Assembly: GCA_041623895.1 (NCBI GenBank)
Contig: JBFJVZ010000230.1
Coordinates: forward strand, 1-12,185
Reading direction: 5' to 3'
DNA length: 12,185 nt
Source: JBFJVZ01 sp041623895
GTDB lineage: Bacteria > Planctomycetota > Planctomycetia > Pirellulales > Pirellulaceae
Below the pieces are notes generated by a model. That model was not told the DNA's origin. It was given only the letters and a program-made list of their open reading frames with translations, and searched no databases. This document shows, one piece after another, positions 1-6,850 of this stretch; the stretch's first letter is position 1, and each line of letters starts with the position of its first letter. Made by a program: the position numbers and the translations under genes.

Positions 1-657
1 GACCTGCGACATGGCATCAGCAATGGCCAAAAACATTTGATCAGGTGACATTTGAGCCAGCACTGTTGCGTCCAGCCCCAGCTCTTCCAGTGCCTTGACC
101 GCTTCGCCAGTTCCCTGTGCCGCCTCGGCAACCCGCCTGGTCATTCTCTGAAGTGCGGTGCCCAGTGTTTTATCGGTGACGCCCGCTGTGAGCTGCGCAG
201 CGACTTCGAGCTTTTGCAGTTCCTCTGGCAATACTGATAGCTTGTCGGAGCGTTTGGCCAGTTCATCGAGTGTGTCAAACTGTTCGCCGATCTCTCTTGC
301 AAAAGACTTTACGAGCTGTATGCCATCGCGAAAGACTGACATAACGTCGCCCATCGTGATGACAAGTTTGGATTTCAGAAAGTCAGTCAGTTTTCTCATG
401 CTGTTATGAGAGCGATCAAATTCGTCCGCCAATTTATCCACAGCCGCTCGATATTGTGCAGCAGTCAACTTGCCGGAACGGAATCCCTTAGCTAACAACT
501 CTGCCTGATTCTCCGCCCGCTCCATGGGCGTTTTGAGATCTTGAACAGTCTTGCCCAGTTTGCGAGATTCGCTGGCCGACAGCGCAGCGCCCTTGGTGAA
601 ATCCTCCGTATCCATGAGGATTTTATAAGCCAGACTGTGGATCGTTGTTTTAGCCAT
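1..657 (-). CDS. Tape measure protein, N-terminal part (cut by window edge)
   Basis: This is the first 219 residues of a tail tape measure protein, which sets tail length and is threaded inside the tail tube. The frame is open from ATG at 657 to the window edge, so the C-terminal part lies outside. The N-terminus (MAKTTIHSLAYKI) is followed by a long, mostly helical region rich in Lys, Glu and Ala. Residues from about 140 (LPEELQKLEVAAQLTAGV) match the conserved N-terminal block of siphophage tape measures, with an LxxLGL-type segment and a QMFLAIADAM segment further on. The start overlaps the stop of the T-like frame by eight bases (ATGGCTAA), and the position straight after the chaperone genes is where a tape measure gene is expected. 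The assignment rests on family resemblance plus this synteny. Confidence 0.88.
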   Translation of the reverse strand, partial: MAKTTIHSLAYKILMDTEDFTKGAALSASESRKLGKTVQDLKTPMERAENQAELLAKGFRSGKLTAAQYRAAVDKLADEFDRSHNSMRKLTDFLKSKLVITMGDVMSVFRDGIQLVKSFAREIGEQFDTLDELAKRSDKLSVLPEELQKLEVAAQLTAGVTDKTLGTALQRMTRRVAEAAQGTGEAVKALEELGLDATVLAQMSPDQMFLAIADAMSQV

Positions 658-946
658 ATCGTGATTTTGCCCAGGCCATCATCGCGGCTGAATCCTGCTT
701 GATTCGTTTCCGTTTAGGTTTTGCAACCGGGAGCACGTAATGCGGCTCCAGCGGTTTGTAATCTTTGATCTCGGCACCGCAGAGCCTGAGCCCCACAATG
801 TAAATGTGCCACAACAGTAACCGCGTCTTGTGATTCCCCCAATCGTCGATCTCTGCCAGTGCTTCCCAACTCGGCAAATCGTGAGAATAACACTCAATCC
901 CCATCGCCTTTAACCGCATCGCCATCGTCAGCGGGCGATTGTTCAA
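650..946 (-). CDS. Tail assembly chaperone, T-like frame (probably expressed by frameshift)
   Basis: This 98-codon frame overlaps the end of the G-like chaperone in another frame and ends just inside the tape measure start. Its only upstream in-frame initiator is TTG at 946 with no ribosome binding site; an internal ATG at 925 also lacks one. The frame opens upstream only as far as a TGA near 974-976 and runs through the nine-A run at 950-958. The product is Trp-rich in the middle and has a basic C-terminal part (KPKRKRIK). Overlapping chaperone frames between tail tube and tape measure genes are a known arrangement, as in lambda G and GT, where the downstream frame is made only as a fusion. 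A fusion here would be about 202 residues. The role as tail chaperone is inferred from position and layout; sequence similarity to lambda T is weak. Confidence 0.72.
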   Translation of the reverse strand: MNNRPLTMAMRLKAMGIECYSHDLPSWEALAEIDDWGNHKTRLLLWHIYIVGLRLCGAEIKDYKPLEPHYVLPVAKPKRKRIKQDSAAMMAWAKSRYG

Positions 947-1259
947 TACTTTTTTTTTGAGGCCTGCTGCCCATCAGCTCAAGAGCCAACGCACCCGCCT
1001 CCGCAATCCACTCGTATGGCAGTGCCATCAGACTGTCTTCGTCCGATTCCTCGAACAGCGGCGAGCAGATACGGACCGCACGAGCACAGATCTCAGCCTC
1101 ACTTCGCTCGCCACCACGCAGCCATTCAGCAAATGCCACACGATCAGCGAGTGTCACTGATTGCATCGGGAGCTTTTGGCCGTTTGGCAACTCCACGTCT
1201 CTTTGTATCGGTGTCGCCGCGAGAAACTCGGCTTTCGATATATGTCCGTTACTCGTCAT
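894..1259 (-). CDS. Tail assembly chaperone, G-like
   Basis: This is a 121-residue soluble protein between the tail tube and tape measure genes, the place of the tail assembly chaperone that binds the tape measure protein during tube polymerisation. The central part is helical (LADRVAFAEWLRGGERSEAE, then AICARAVRICSPLF-type helices) and resembles short phage tail assembly chaperones. The last 20 or so residues after the slippery A run are acidic and low in complexity (ADDGDAVKGDGD), as expected for the dispensable zero-frame tail of the short form. ATG at 1259 overlaps the stop of the 87-residue gene by 11 bases and has no clear ribosome binding site, so translation is probably coupled. The stop is TGA. 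The function is inferred from synteny, size and the frameshift layout. Confidence 0.75.
   Translation of the reverse strand: MTSNGHISKAEFLAATPIQRDVELPNGQKLPMQSVTLADRVAFAEWLRGGERSEAEICARAVRICSPLFEESDEDSLMALPYEWIAEAGALALELMGSRPQKKSIEQSPADDGDAVKGDGD
950..958 (-). promoter_or_regulatory. Slippery run of nine A: candidate programmed frameshift site
   Basis: The mRNA strand reads CCT CAA AAA AAA AGT in the G-like frame. The downstream T-like frame continues GTA TTG AAC directly after the run. Moving from one frame to the other needs +1 or -2; a -1 slip reaches a stop (AAG TAT TGA) within three codons. Only short GC-rich stems (CCGC with GCGG) are visible downstream, so no strong stimulatory structure can be claimed. 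The position, near the end of the first chaperone gene and ahead of the tape measure gene, is where tail chaperone frameshifts usually sit. Confidence 0.65.
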
Positions 1260-1512
1260 CGTCGTAGTCGTCTGCGACGTCCTCGTTGAGTGCGTTTTCC
1301 ACTTCGTGCAGGCTTACTGCTGAACTTGCAGTCGCAACCGCCAATCCCTCCGATCTCAAAAACTCTACGATGTGGTTCTGAAATCCCTGGGGACCGGGAA
1401 CAATTACCGATACGTTACCTGTATCGTTCCAGTAGTAGCCGATGTGCTGCTCGCCTCGCCAGATGTCCTGTCGGTTAGGGCATGCTGGCGGTGCTTTGCG
1501 AATTTCGAACAT
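1249..1512 (-). CDS. Small protein of unknown function between tail tube and chaperone
   Basis: This is an 87-residue protein that I do not recognise. ATG at 1512 overlaps the tail tube stop as TAATG, and the gene ends 11 bases inside the next start, so it is embedded in the tail operon. The N-terminal half has aromatic residues and probable beta strands (RGEQHIGYYW, NVSVIVPGPQGF). A helical stretch follows (HIVEFLRSEGLAV), and the protein ends in a strongly acidic tail (ADDYDDDE). There is no signal peptide or membrane segment. The longer frame that begins at 1560 lies inside the tube gene and is not used here. A tail-associated or assembly role is likely from context only. Confidence 0.6.
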   Translation of the reverse strand: MFEIRKAPPACPNRQDIWRGEQHIGYYWNDTGNVSVIVPGPQGFQNHIVEFLRSEGLAVATASSAVSLHEVENALNEDVADDYDDDE

Positions 1513-1934
1513 TATGTCTCTGCTGTAAAGGTTGGCCCAGTGTCTCCGTCCCACGTCCACGAAAACGGGATTGCCATCAACGTGTTATTGGCGATCGACG
1601 TTGGCGGACCCGTTCGGCTGATCCAACCAGTACCCGCAAGCGTGGCGGCCGTGTTGGTCGCAACCAGCTTTGGAAACGTGATGGTCAGCGTTTCAACCGT
1701 GCCGAGACTTGGCAATCCGTTGTCCTGAGAAAAGATCAACGCTCCGCTGATGTCGGCATTTTCCCGCAAGTCGTGCGGTATGTAATTGGCATCGCCGCTG
1801 GTGCCCAGAGCGGATGCCTCGACCTTGCCTAACGTCGCTTCCCCGCCGCCGAGCTCCTGGAACACGTGCCCGCTGATTGTCGTGCTGCTGAATGCCACGG
1901 TCGTACCATTACCAGTGTCACCTGTCACCGCCAT
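1512..1934 (-). CDS. Major tail tube protein
   Basis: This is a 140-residue protein rich in Gly, Thr and Ser, with alternating beta-strand character and almost no long helices, typical of siphophage tail tube subunits, which stack as hexameric rings around the tape measure. Recognisable segments are the N-terminal TVAFSSTTISGHVFQEL, a central DLRENADISGALIFSQD, and ETLTITFP before the C-terminal strands. The start ATG at 1934 is preceded by the best ribosome binding site in the window (AAAGGAG, seven bases upstream), in keeping with a protein needed in many copies. It follows the DUF3168 tail completion gene with a 12-base gap and overlaps the next gene by one base. Length is short for the family but acceptable. 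The family call comes from composition, motifs and position. Confidence 0.82.
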   Translation of the reverse strand: MAVTGDTGNGTTVAFSSTTISGHVFQELGGGEATLGKVEASALGTSGDANYIPHDLRENADISGALIFSQDNGLPSLGTVETLTITFPKLVATNTAATLAGTGWISRTGPPTSIANNTLMAIPFSWTWDGDTGPTFTAET

Positions 1935-1941
1935 AGCTTTG

Positions 1942-1948
1942 CTCCTTT
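1942..1948 (-). promoter_or_regulatory. Strong ribosome binding site of the tail tube gene
   Basis: The mRNA strand carries AAAGGAG with seven bases before ATG at 1934. It overlaps the TAA stop of the upstream DUF3168 gene (1949-1947). It is the closest match to the Shine-Dalgarno consensus among the gene starts here and fixes the start of the tube gene. Most other genes in the operon depend on overlapping stops and starts. Confidence 0.8.
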
Positions 1949-2393
1949 ACGTAACTTCCTCGGCGTGCCAAAGTTCATAATCGCGGCTGCACCAATACAG
2001 CCGCCCAGTACCACCGCTGATCGGCGGGTCTGATCCCTGCTGGAAAGAATCGAGCGAATCGGCTGCAACTCGTATCGTGTCTGTGCCGTCGCTCATTTCA
2101 TTCCTTGAATGTTCCAATGCATCCCGTACCGCTTCCGCGAGCGTATAGGCGTCTGTTGAGTTGTCGTCGTATGCGTCGATTTGAACGCGGGCATTCGCGT
2201 AGTTTGGCCGTGCTCCCAGTGCGTTCGCTGATACACCCGGAAACATTTGGATCACCAGGTAAGGCCGCGGTGCATTCTGTTTCGCAAAATCCAAATATAT
2301 TCTGGAACTGGTGCCGGTCCCGACCAGTGCATTTACGCCCGCTTGTGACCGTAAAAACACTTTCAAGTGATCGAATAGACCGGACCCTGCCAT
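1947..2393 (-). CDS. Tail completion protein, DUF3168 / gp17-like
   Basis: This 148-residue protein fits the DUF3168 family, small proteins at the head-proximal end of siphophage tails that help join tail to neck. Visible family features are the N-terminal LFDHLKVFLRSQAGVNALVG helix followed by RIYLDFAKQNAPRPYLVIQM, a central RVQIDAYDDNSTDAYTLAEA segment, and a C-terminal strand with LYWCSRDYEL. Its place after the HK97 gp10-like gene and before the tail tube gene is standard for the family. ATG at 2393 directly follows the TAG stop of the preceding gene in the same frame, with no spacer. There is no strong ribosome binding site, so it probably relies on coupling to the upstream gene. Confidence 0.85.
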   Translation of the reverse strand: MAGSGLFDHLKVFLRSQAGVNALVGTGTSSRIYLDFAKQNAPRPYLVIQMFPGVSANALGARPNYANARVQIDAYDDNSTDAYTLAEAVRDALEHSRNEMSDGTDTIRVAADSLDSFQQGSDPPISGGTGRLYWCSRDYELWHAEEVT

Positions 2394-2873
2394 CTATTGA
2401 CTCGCTTTCGCTGCCCATTCGGACATCACGCGTTGAACGATGGATTCACGTGTTCGTCGTGTCCTGGTTTCCGCCGTTATGAACGGCCGCTTGCCTGCAA
2501 CGACTCGCGTGCCCTGTAAAGGTGCCGACCCCTTGCGGGAACCCCGGCTAACGATCATTCGATGTCCCGACTCGTACAAGTGGGCGTGAAAAGCCCTCCA
2601 TGGCTTGTTAAGTCGTGCTCCGACATAACCAACGGCTCCGCCGTCAAATGACTTTCGCTTGGATCCCATCGCGGTAACCAACGATCGGCGATCGTCTCGC
2701 TTGCCGCCTTTGAGCCCCTGCGACCGCATCTGCTGCCGGACTTCCGTCAGTAAATACTTATTTTCCTGCTTGATCGCGTCCGTGATGGCTTTTCGTCGCA
2801 AATCCGCATCAATCCTGGAAAGCATGGACTCCAGGTCATCGGGTGTTACGCCTGTCATTGTCAGTTTTGCCAT
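2394..2873 (-). CDS. HK97 gp10-like tail/neck protein
   Basis: This 159-residue basic protein matches the HK97 gp10 family of putative tail or neck components. Evidence: an N-terminal MAKLTMTGV strand followed by a helical DDLESMLSRIDADLRRKAI, then a long basic stretch (RRSLVTAMGSKRKSF), a middle block with VGYVGARLNKPWRAFHAHLYESG, and the typical RPFITAETRTRR near the C-terminus. ATG at 2873 overlaps the previous stop as TGATG and is preceded by AGAGGG, so the longer frame from 2963 is not needed. The gene ends in TAG, immediately followed in frame by the ATG of the tail completion gene. Family resemblance and neighbours agree. Confidence 0.85.
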   Translation of the reverse strand: MAKLTMTGVTPDDLESMLSRIDADLRRKAITDAIKQENKYLLTEVRQQMRSQGLKGGKRDDRRSLVTAMGSKRKSFDGGAVGYVGARLNKPWRAFHAHLYESGHRMIVSRGSRKGSAPLQGTRVVAGKRPFITAETRTRRTRESIVQRVMSEWAAKASQ

Positions 2874-3190
2874 CAGTCCCTCTTGACCGTCGCCATGATG
2901 GTCATCTCTCGTTTCATGTCGTCTGGCAGGATTCGTGATATATGCAGTGTCTCCGTGCCCCATTTCAACACATGCTCATGATTCAACTGATCGTAATAAC
3001 GCGTCTCGATCATATGTGTGATGTCTGCCTCAATCTGCCGGCCCCTAATAACTTCGCCGCCTGATACTGCCCGCACGTGACATGGCACTTTGGCTCTTAC
3101 CAATTGATCGTACACAGGCTCTTCGTCGCCAGCCTCAGACGAGTCCTCGACGATATCCAGCATGTCTCGGTATCTACGGGTAACTGCCAT
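2873..3190 (-). CDS. Head closure protein, SPP1 gp16-like
   Basis: This 105-residue protein fits the SPP1 gp16 / HK97 gp7-like head-tail joining family, which forms the ring that closes the connector after packaging. The middle shows the usual order of beta strands: VPCHVRAVSGGEVIRGRQIE, then ADITHMIETRYY, then LKWGTETLHISRILPDD. These resemble the family pattern of a conserved V.AR...G.E....QI.AD.TH..T.RY block. ATG at 3190 overlaps the stop of the connector gene as TGATG; a GTG further upstream at 3205 is a less likely start. It sits between the connector and the gp10-like gene, as in most HK97-like phages. Confidence 0.82.
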   Translation of the reverse strand: MAVTRRYRDMLDIVEDSSEAGDEEPVYDQLVRAKVPCHVRAVSGGEVIRGRQIEADITHMIETRYYDQLNHEHVLKWGTETLHISRILPDDMKREMTIMATVKRD

Positions 3191-3846
3191 CAGATGTACC
3201 GCCACTGCAAGTCAAGCGGGCTCAAATTAGAACTGCCTCGGCCAGTGCCAAGCGGGTATTGAAAATACGTGTCCCCAAGTTTGTGCTGGTCGATGATTCG
3301 TTGAGCCGTCAGCCCGACCGTGTGCTTTTCCGGCCCCATCGGAAAGTGAAACCACTCGTGAACGATCATCAGGATGCATTGCTTTATGATTTGCGGGACT
3401 GCCGATGCCGCCCCGTACCCGGTCGTCAGTCTGATCGTGCCGCCTTTGGCCTCGATCGCCGTCGATGGCCATTCGATAGTGCCCTCGTCGAGAGTAATCA
3501 TCCCAGGCATGGTACGCGTATGGACGATGTAATTGGACGCCGCCCATGTCTGCTCGGTCTCGTTTTCGTCGTTGTATTTGACGCTGGTAACGCTCGCCAG
3601 CGGATGCCGCGGAATGTAGAGAGCACAATCATTCGGCGGAAATTCGTCAATGATAAAATCGTCGACGGATGTCAATAATTGGCGGCGTGTTTCCGTTTGA
3701 AAGAACTCGGTGGCGGCGGTGATCAAATTATCAATATGGTCGTTCCAGTCGTGCTCACTCAGAGCAATCGACAGATGGAGCTTGGCCTGGTTGGTCGTGA
3801 CCACTTGCCCCGAAGTCGGCGTGACGTTTGTAAATCCCCAGGCCAT
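3190..3846 (-). CDS. Head-tail connector (adaptor) protein, phiE125 gp8 / gp6-like
   Basis: This 218-residue protein forms the adaptor ring bound beneath the portal. The N-terminal third is helical (AKLHLSIALSEHDWNDHIDN, then AATEFFQTETRRQLL), as in gp6-like connectors. It is followed by the phiE125 gp8-type block with LYIPRHPLASVTSVKYNDE (about 76-94), NYIVHT, a Pro-Gly turn and IEWPSTA, and the characteristic TTGYGAASAVPQIIKQ (about 141-156) before the final helix. The start chosen is ATG at 3846, which overlaps the glycosyltransferase stop as TAATG; the frame extends to 3879 but that part lies within the preceding gene. It heads the block of neck genes, which follow with one-base overlaps. 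Confidence 0.87.
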   Translation of the reverse strand: MAWGFTNVTPTSGQVVTTNQAKLHLSIALSEHDWNDHIDNLITAATEFFQTETRRQLLTSVDDFIIDEFPPNDCALYIPRHPLASVTSVKYNDENETEQTWAASNYIVHTRTMPGMITLDEGTIEWPSTAIEAKGGTIRLTTGYGAASAVPQIIKQCILMIVHEWFHFPMGPEKHTVGLTAQRIIDQHKLGDTYFQYPLGTGRGSSNLSPLDLQWRYI

Positions 3847-4541
3847 TATCCCACCGTTTCCCCTGCGAATGCTGCCCATTCTTTCGGGTAGATTCGCTGT
3901 AAGTTCATTTGCGAATCAAACACGCTTATCAATTCTTCCAGATGTCCGATCCGACAACCCGGGTCGGAATATAAACTGTTGCCCGCCTTATCCCATTGCT
4001 TCCAGAACCAGGTATCATCATCGATCTTCGCCCCGTTCCAACTGCCGGCCTCGTTCGGTTGTGATGCAAACCATGGCTTTGGCACGTGAACCAGTTTCGA
4101 CACGTCGAGACACGTCAGGCCAAAATGAGCAAATTTGACTTTCAGCGGGTAGCCCTGCCACGTGACGTCTTCCGGCTTGCCGGTGCCGTGTGACGCCATT
4201 AATCGCCCGTTGCCTCGCATCGGCTGGACTGCTGCGATAGCGTCGATATCGTCCTCCTGGACGATGATATCGAGCAGACGTTGAATGTGATCGGCCATGA
4301 ACACCGAATCAAAGTCGACCGTTATGACGTACTCCAGCCCGTTTTCGAGAGCACTTTCCAACGCCGTCTGCATGCATTGACCATAAAACGGCCCACCGCT
4401 GACCGACAGCGGAATACCAATCGCACGGAATGCCCCTTCGATAGCGGAACGAGCCCAGACGCACTCATACCTCGGAGCTGTCATCACCGCGCCAACTTTT
4501 ACTTGATGGCCGTTACATTCAGACTGATTTTCTGATCCCAT
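3846..4541 (-). CDS. GT-A type glycosyltransferase (family 2-like)
   Basis: This 231-residue protein looks like a nucleotide-sugar glycosyltransferase with a GT-A fold. The first strand is VKVGAVMTAPR (14-24). A helix follows (QTALESALENGLEY), then YVITVDFDSVFMADHIQRLL (71-90), whose D76-x-D78 is a candidate metal and sugar-nucleotide binding motif. A downstream DDDTWF (174-179) could carry the catalytic base, and RIGHLEE (197-203) could hold the metal-binding His of the family. There is no membrane segment, so it acts in the cytoplasm. The gene overlaps the methyltransferase by 43 bases in another frame and overlaps the connector gene by one base. ATG at 4541 is chosen because the first strand must be included; TTG at 4559 is the alternative. 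The acceptor is unknown: a virion protein or a host glycan are both possible. Confidence 0.75.
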   Translation of the reverse strand: MGSENQSECNGHQVKVGAVMTAPRYECVWARSAIEGAFRAIGIPLSVSGGPFYGQCMQTALESALENGLEYVITVDFDSVFMADHIQRLLDIIVQEDDIDAIAAVQPMRGNGRLMASHGTGKPEDVTWQGYPLKVKFAHFGLTCLDVSKLVHVPKPWFASQPNEAGSWNGAKIDDDTWFWKQWDKAGNSLYSDPGCRIGHLEELISVFDSQMNLQRIYPKEWAAFAGETVG

Positions 4542-5044
4542 AATTCCAGTTCGGAGCAATCGCGAAAGAACCCGAATGAATCCACTCGCGTGATGTGTTG
4601 AAATCCCGCACCCATTAAAAACGCCGCCAAAATCGCAAAGTCAAATCCGGTTTTATGGACGTCGTATTCGTCACAGTTGCCACCGTAAATAATCCGCATC
4701 AAATGATATTTTTCTTCGATTTGCTCACGATCACAAAACAACTTGCAAACCGTGTGCAGATCCGGCACGGAAATAAACAGCTCGCCGCCTGGTATCAGTA
4801 CGCGATACCATTCCGCCAGCACAGTCCGCAGTTCTTTATTCAGCCCATAGTGAAAATGCTCGAGTATGTGACTCGCGTAAATTGCGGCGACACTTTCCGT
4901 ATCAAAGTTTGACAAGTCGCGGGCGTCCTGCTGGTAGTCCGCGTTCTTGACGTTCAGCGTTTTCCAGTCGTCGTGCGGGACTTCGCCGCCAATGTGCAAA
5001 CGAAGTCCCGCGGCGACCGAATCGTTAGACGCTTGCGACAACAT
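4499..5044 (-). CDS. SAM-dependent methyltransferase, COG4627-like
   Basis: This 181-residue protein resembles the small class I methyltransferases of the COG4627 type often found with glycosyltransferases in polysaccharide loci. The SAM-binding region begins at LRLHIGGEVPHDDWKTLNV (14-32), where the usual G-x-G is replaced by IGG, a variant I associate with this group. Next come DARDLSNFDTESVAAIYASH (40-59), ILEHF (60-64) and EWYRVLIPGGELFISVPDL (78-96), which correspond to the later conserved motifs. No membrane segment or signal peptide is present. ATG at 5044 lies inside the preceding structural gene (20-base overlap); a GTG at 5047 is directly adjacent. It overlaps the glycosyltransferase, suggesting that the two act on one substrate, but this is inference. 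Confidence 0.8.
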   Translation of the reverse strand: MLSQASNDSVAAGLRLHIGGEVPHDDWKTLNVKNADYQQDARDLSNFDTESVAAIYASHILEHFHYGLNKELRTVLAEWYRVLIPGGELFISVPDLHTVCKLFCDREQIEEKYHLMRIIYGGNCDEYDVHKTGFDFAILAAFLMGAGFQHITRVDSFGFFRDCSELELWDQKISLNVTAIK

Positions 5045-5447
5045 CACCCTGATCCGTCAGCGCGCCGGTATTGACGTCGTTGTAGGTCAGGCCCACCGCT
5101 GAAATCCCGACCGCACCGTTCGTCGTCGTGTCGGGCGTTACCGTCAAGCGGATGTACCGCTTCCGGCCACGCAGATCGATATGACGAACTGCACACGCCG
5201 CGGCGGTGTTATCGACGGTGGTGTTGAGGTCCGCGTCCCAGGTAGCAAAATTCGTCGCGACGGTATCATCGCTTTCGCTCAGCTGAATGGCGACGTTCGT
5301 GCTGTTCGTGTTGGCCTCTGCTGACAGGCTCACGATGACCGTTGCATACTGAGCCTGAGCACAGTCAAGGTTGCCGGTCAGTGCGGCGGTTGCAGCGTCG
5401 GTTACGGCAATCAATGCCGTTTCCGTTGCCTTTTCTGGGTACCACAT
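5025..5447 (-). CDS. Small beta-rich virion protein, probable head decoration protein
   Basis: This 140-residue protein directly follows the major capsid gene. The N-terminus (MWYPEKATETALIAVTDAAT) is followed by alternating strands: QYATVIVSLSAEANTNSTNV, then AIQLSESDDTVATNF, then RHIDLRGRKRYIRLTVTPDT and a final VGISAVGLTYND. The layout of an ESDD segment followed by a GRKRYIRL strand and a T/G-rich end is common in unnamed phage structural proteins encoded just after the capsid gene. A decoration or accessory head role is likely but not proven. ATG at 5447 has a good ribosome binding site (CGGAG, eight bases upstream), so the much longer open frame reaching 5921 inside the capsid gene is rejected. 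The gap to the capsid stop is 43 bp. Confidence 0.7.
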   Translation of the reverse strand: MWYPEKATETALIAVTDAATAALTGNLDCAQAQYATVIVSLSAEANTNSTNVAIQLSESDDTVATNFATWDADLNTTVDNTAAACAVRHIDLRGRKRYIRLTVTPDTTTNGAVGISAVGLTYNDVNTGALTDQGDVVASV

Positions 5448-5490
5448 GTTTATTCTCCGAGATTGGTTGTTTGTGGATGTTTGTGTCGCG

Positions 5491-6843
5491 TTAGCTCGAT
5501 GCTGTTTGCAATGCGACAATCGGACGGTTGCGGATGGTATCGCCGCGTTCGTGAATGTTGATCGCGACTCGCTGCGTGCATTTGACGCCGAGCAGATCAT
5601 TCTCGAAATAGCGATCGGCAGAAACCATCGTATTGATGCCGCGGCGAACTCCAAAGGATGCCGCCAGCCGCAGGTCGCCGAAATAGGCAATGATGGTGGA
5701 CGTTTGAGCAGTAATCGTGCTGGTGAGTCCCTGCACGAATACGACCGGATATCCGAGCCATTGCAGCTGTGGGCCGTTGCCCAGGTCTGCCACGGTGTTA
5801 CCGCCGCCTGCGTATTGCAGCCTGGCAGCCCACGCCCAATATCCAGCCGAGTGCATGAACCAGACGTTCTGCGCTTGCGGGTATTGTGCCACCGTCCCGA
5901 TGCAATCGTGACCATCGGCAAGGGTCAATTCATCGAACCCGTCGCCCACAGCAGTATGTGTCGCGTTGGCATGCAACGCGTTAGCCAGGCCATAGACGCC
6001 GCCGTAAGTTGACGTGCCATCGCCGTTGAACGCGGCGTCATCGATCGCTATTGCCATCGAATAGGCCATCGAATCGGTGATCAAATCGCCGATATCAACG
6101 ACGGCATCCTCGTCCAGCTCAGTCGATATCTGAGTCAGGCAAGCCAGTTTTTTCGCGATCAATTCCGCGGACCCAATCGTGGCATCAGATTCCGTAATCG
6201 ACGCTCCCTCTCCGGGCCAATACGTCGTCACATCGGACAGCATCCGAGGGATCATCACCGAATCACTGCCCATCGGCACCCGGCGAGCATAACGCTCGAA
6301 CACGCCATACTCTTCGCGAAGACGAATGAGACTGCGTTGCATCTCATCGGCTACGAGGAACCCGCCAGCCGGATTGGAGCCTTCAACCATGTCACGCTGA
6401 TAACCGTTGGCGAGCAGCCAGTCGGTCGACTTCTGACGTTTCAGGAAATGCGACAGGTACATGTGACCGGCCACGTAGGCGGCCCGTTCATTTTCCTCGG
6501 GCGTTTCTTCAAATCGAAACGCTTTCAGTTTTGCATGGCAACGAGCCTTCGCTGGAACGATAAACCGCCGATGACCGTCTGCCGGCGGATCGTGGTTGAC
6601 TGTCTCGTCATCCGCCTGAGCCGTATCTTTGCGGCCGGGATCAAACGCGATTCTTGCCGCGTCTGCTCGCTCCTGGTCAACTGTCGCGTCCAGTTCCTTC
6701 AATTCCGTTTGAGCGGCGTCAAACTGCGTTCGCTCTTCGTCACTGAAGGATCGGGCGTTATCGCCCTTGGTCACTGCTTGCAGATCGCGAATGGTTTTTT
6801 CAACCGTTTTACGCTTCTCAAGCAACTCTTTAATCTTGTCCAT
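5491..6843 (-). CDS. Major capsid protein, HK97 fold
   Basis: This 450-residue protein is the HK97-type major capsid protein, the shell subunit. Residues 1-65 form a charged helix pair (MDKIKELLEKRKTVEKTIRD onward), matching the scaffolding delta domain usually removed by the prohead protease. A linker of low complexity follows, then the mature region from about 155 (GSNPAGGFLVADEM). The E-loop and spine region has RRVPMGSDSVMIPRM, and TELDEDAVVDIGDLI with MAIAIDDAAFNGDGTSTYGG (263-282) is the typical capsid helix and G-loop. The C-terminal part includes QWLGYPVVFVQ, YFGDLRLAASFGVRRGI and a late VKCTQRVAINI strand. The start is ATG at 6843, with AGGAA eight bases upstream; a GTG-initiated extension to 6909 would run through the terminator hairpin. 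It is the typical next gene after the protease. Confidence 0.95.
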   Translation of the reverse strand: MDKIKELLEKRKTVEKTIRDLQAVTKGDNARSFSDEERTQFDAAQTELKELDATVDQERADAARIAFDPGRKDTAQADDETVNHDPPADGHRRFIVPAKARCHAKLKAFRFEETPEENERAAYVAGHMYLSHFLKRQKSTDWLLANGYQRDMVEGSNPAGGFLVADEMQRSLIRLREEYGVFERYARRVPMGSDSVMIPRMLSDVTTYWPGEGASITESDATIGSAELIAKKLACLTQISTELDEDAVVDIGDLITDSMAYSMAIAIDDAAFNGDGTSTYGGVYGLANALHANATHTAVGDGFDELTLADGHDCIGTVAQYPQAQNVWFMHSAGYWAWAARLQYAGGGNTVADLGNGPQLQWLGYPVVFVQGLTSTITAQTSTIIAYFGDLRLAASFGVRRGINTMVSADRYFENDLLGVKCTQRVAINIHERGDTIRNRPIVALQTASS

Positions 6844-6850
6844 TTTGTCA

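Noticed and set aside
3227..3628. 133-codon minus-strand frame inside the connector gene
   Set aside because: Out of frame with the confident connector protein and rich in Arg, His and Gly as expected of a shifted reading.
5025..5921. 298-codon frame ending in the decoration-like gene
   Set aside because: The first 158 codons lie in the wrong frame inside the capsid gene and are rich in Arg, Ser and Cys, as expected of a shadow. ATG 5447 has a good ribosome binding site.
5371..6012. 213-codon plus-strand frame antisense to capsid and decoration-like genes
   Set aside because: Shadow of two supported genes; no recognisable domain and composition typical of an antisense frame.
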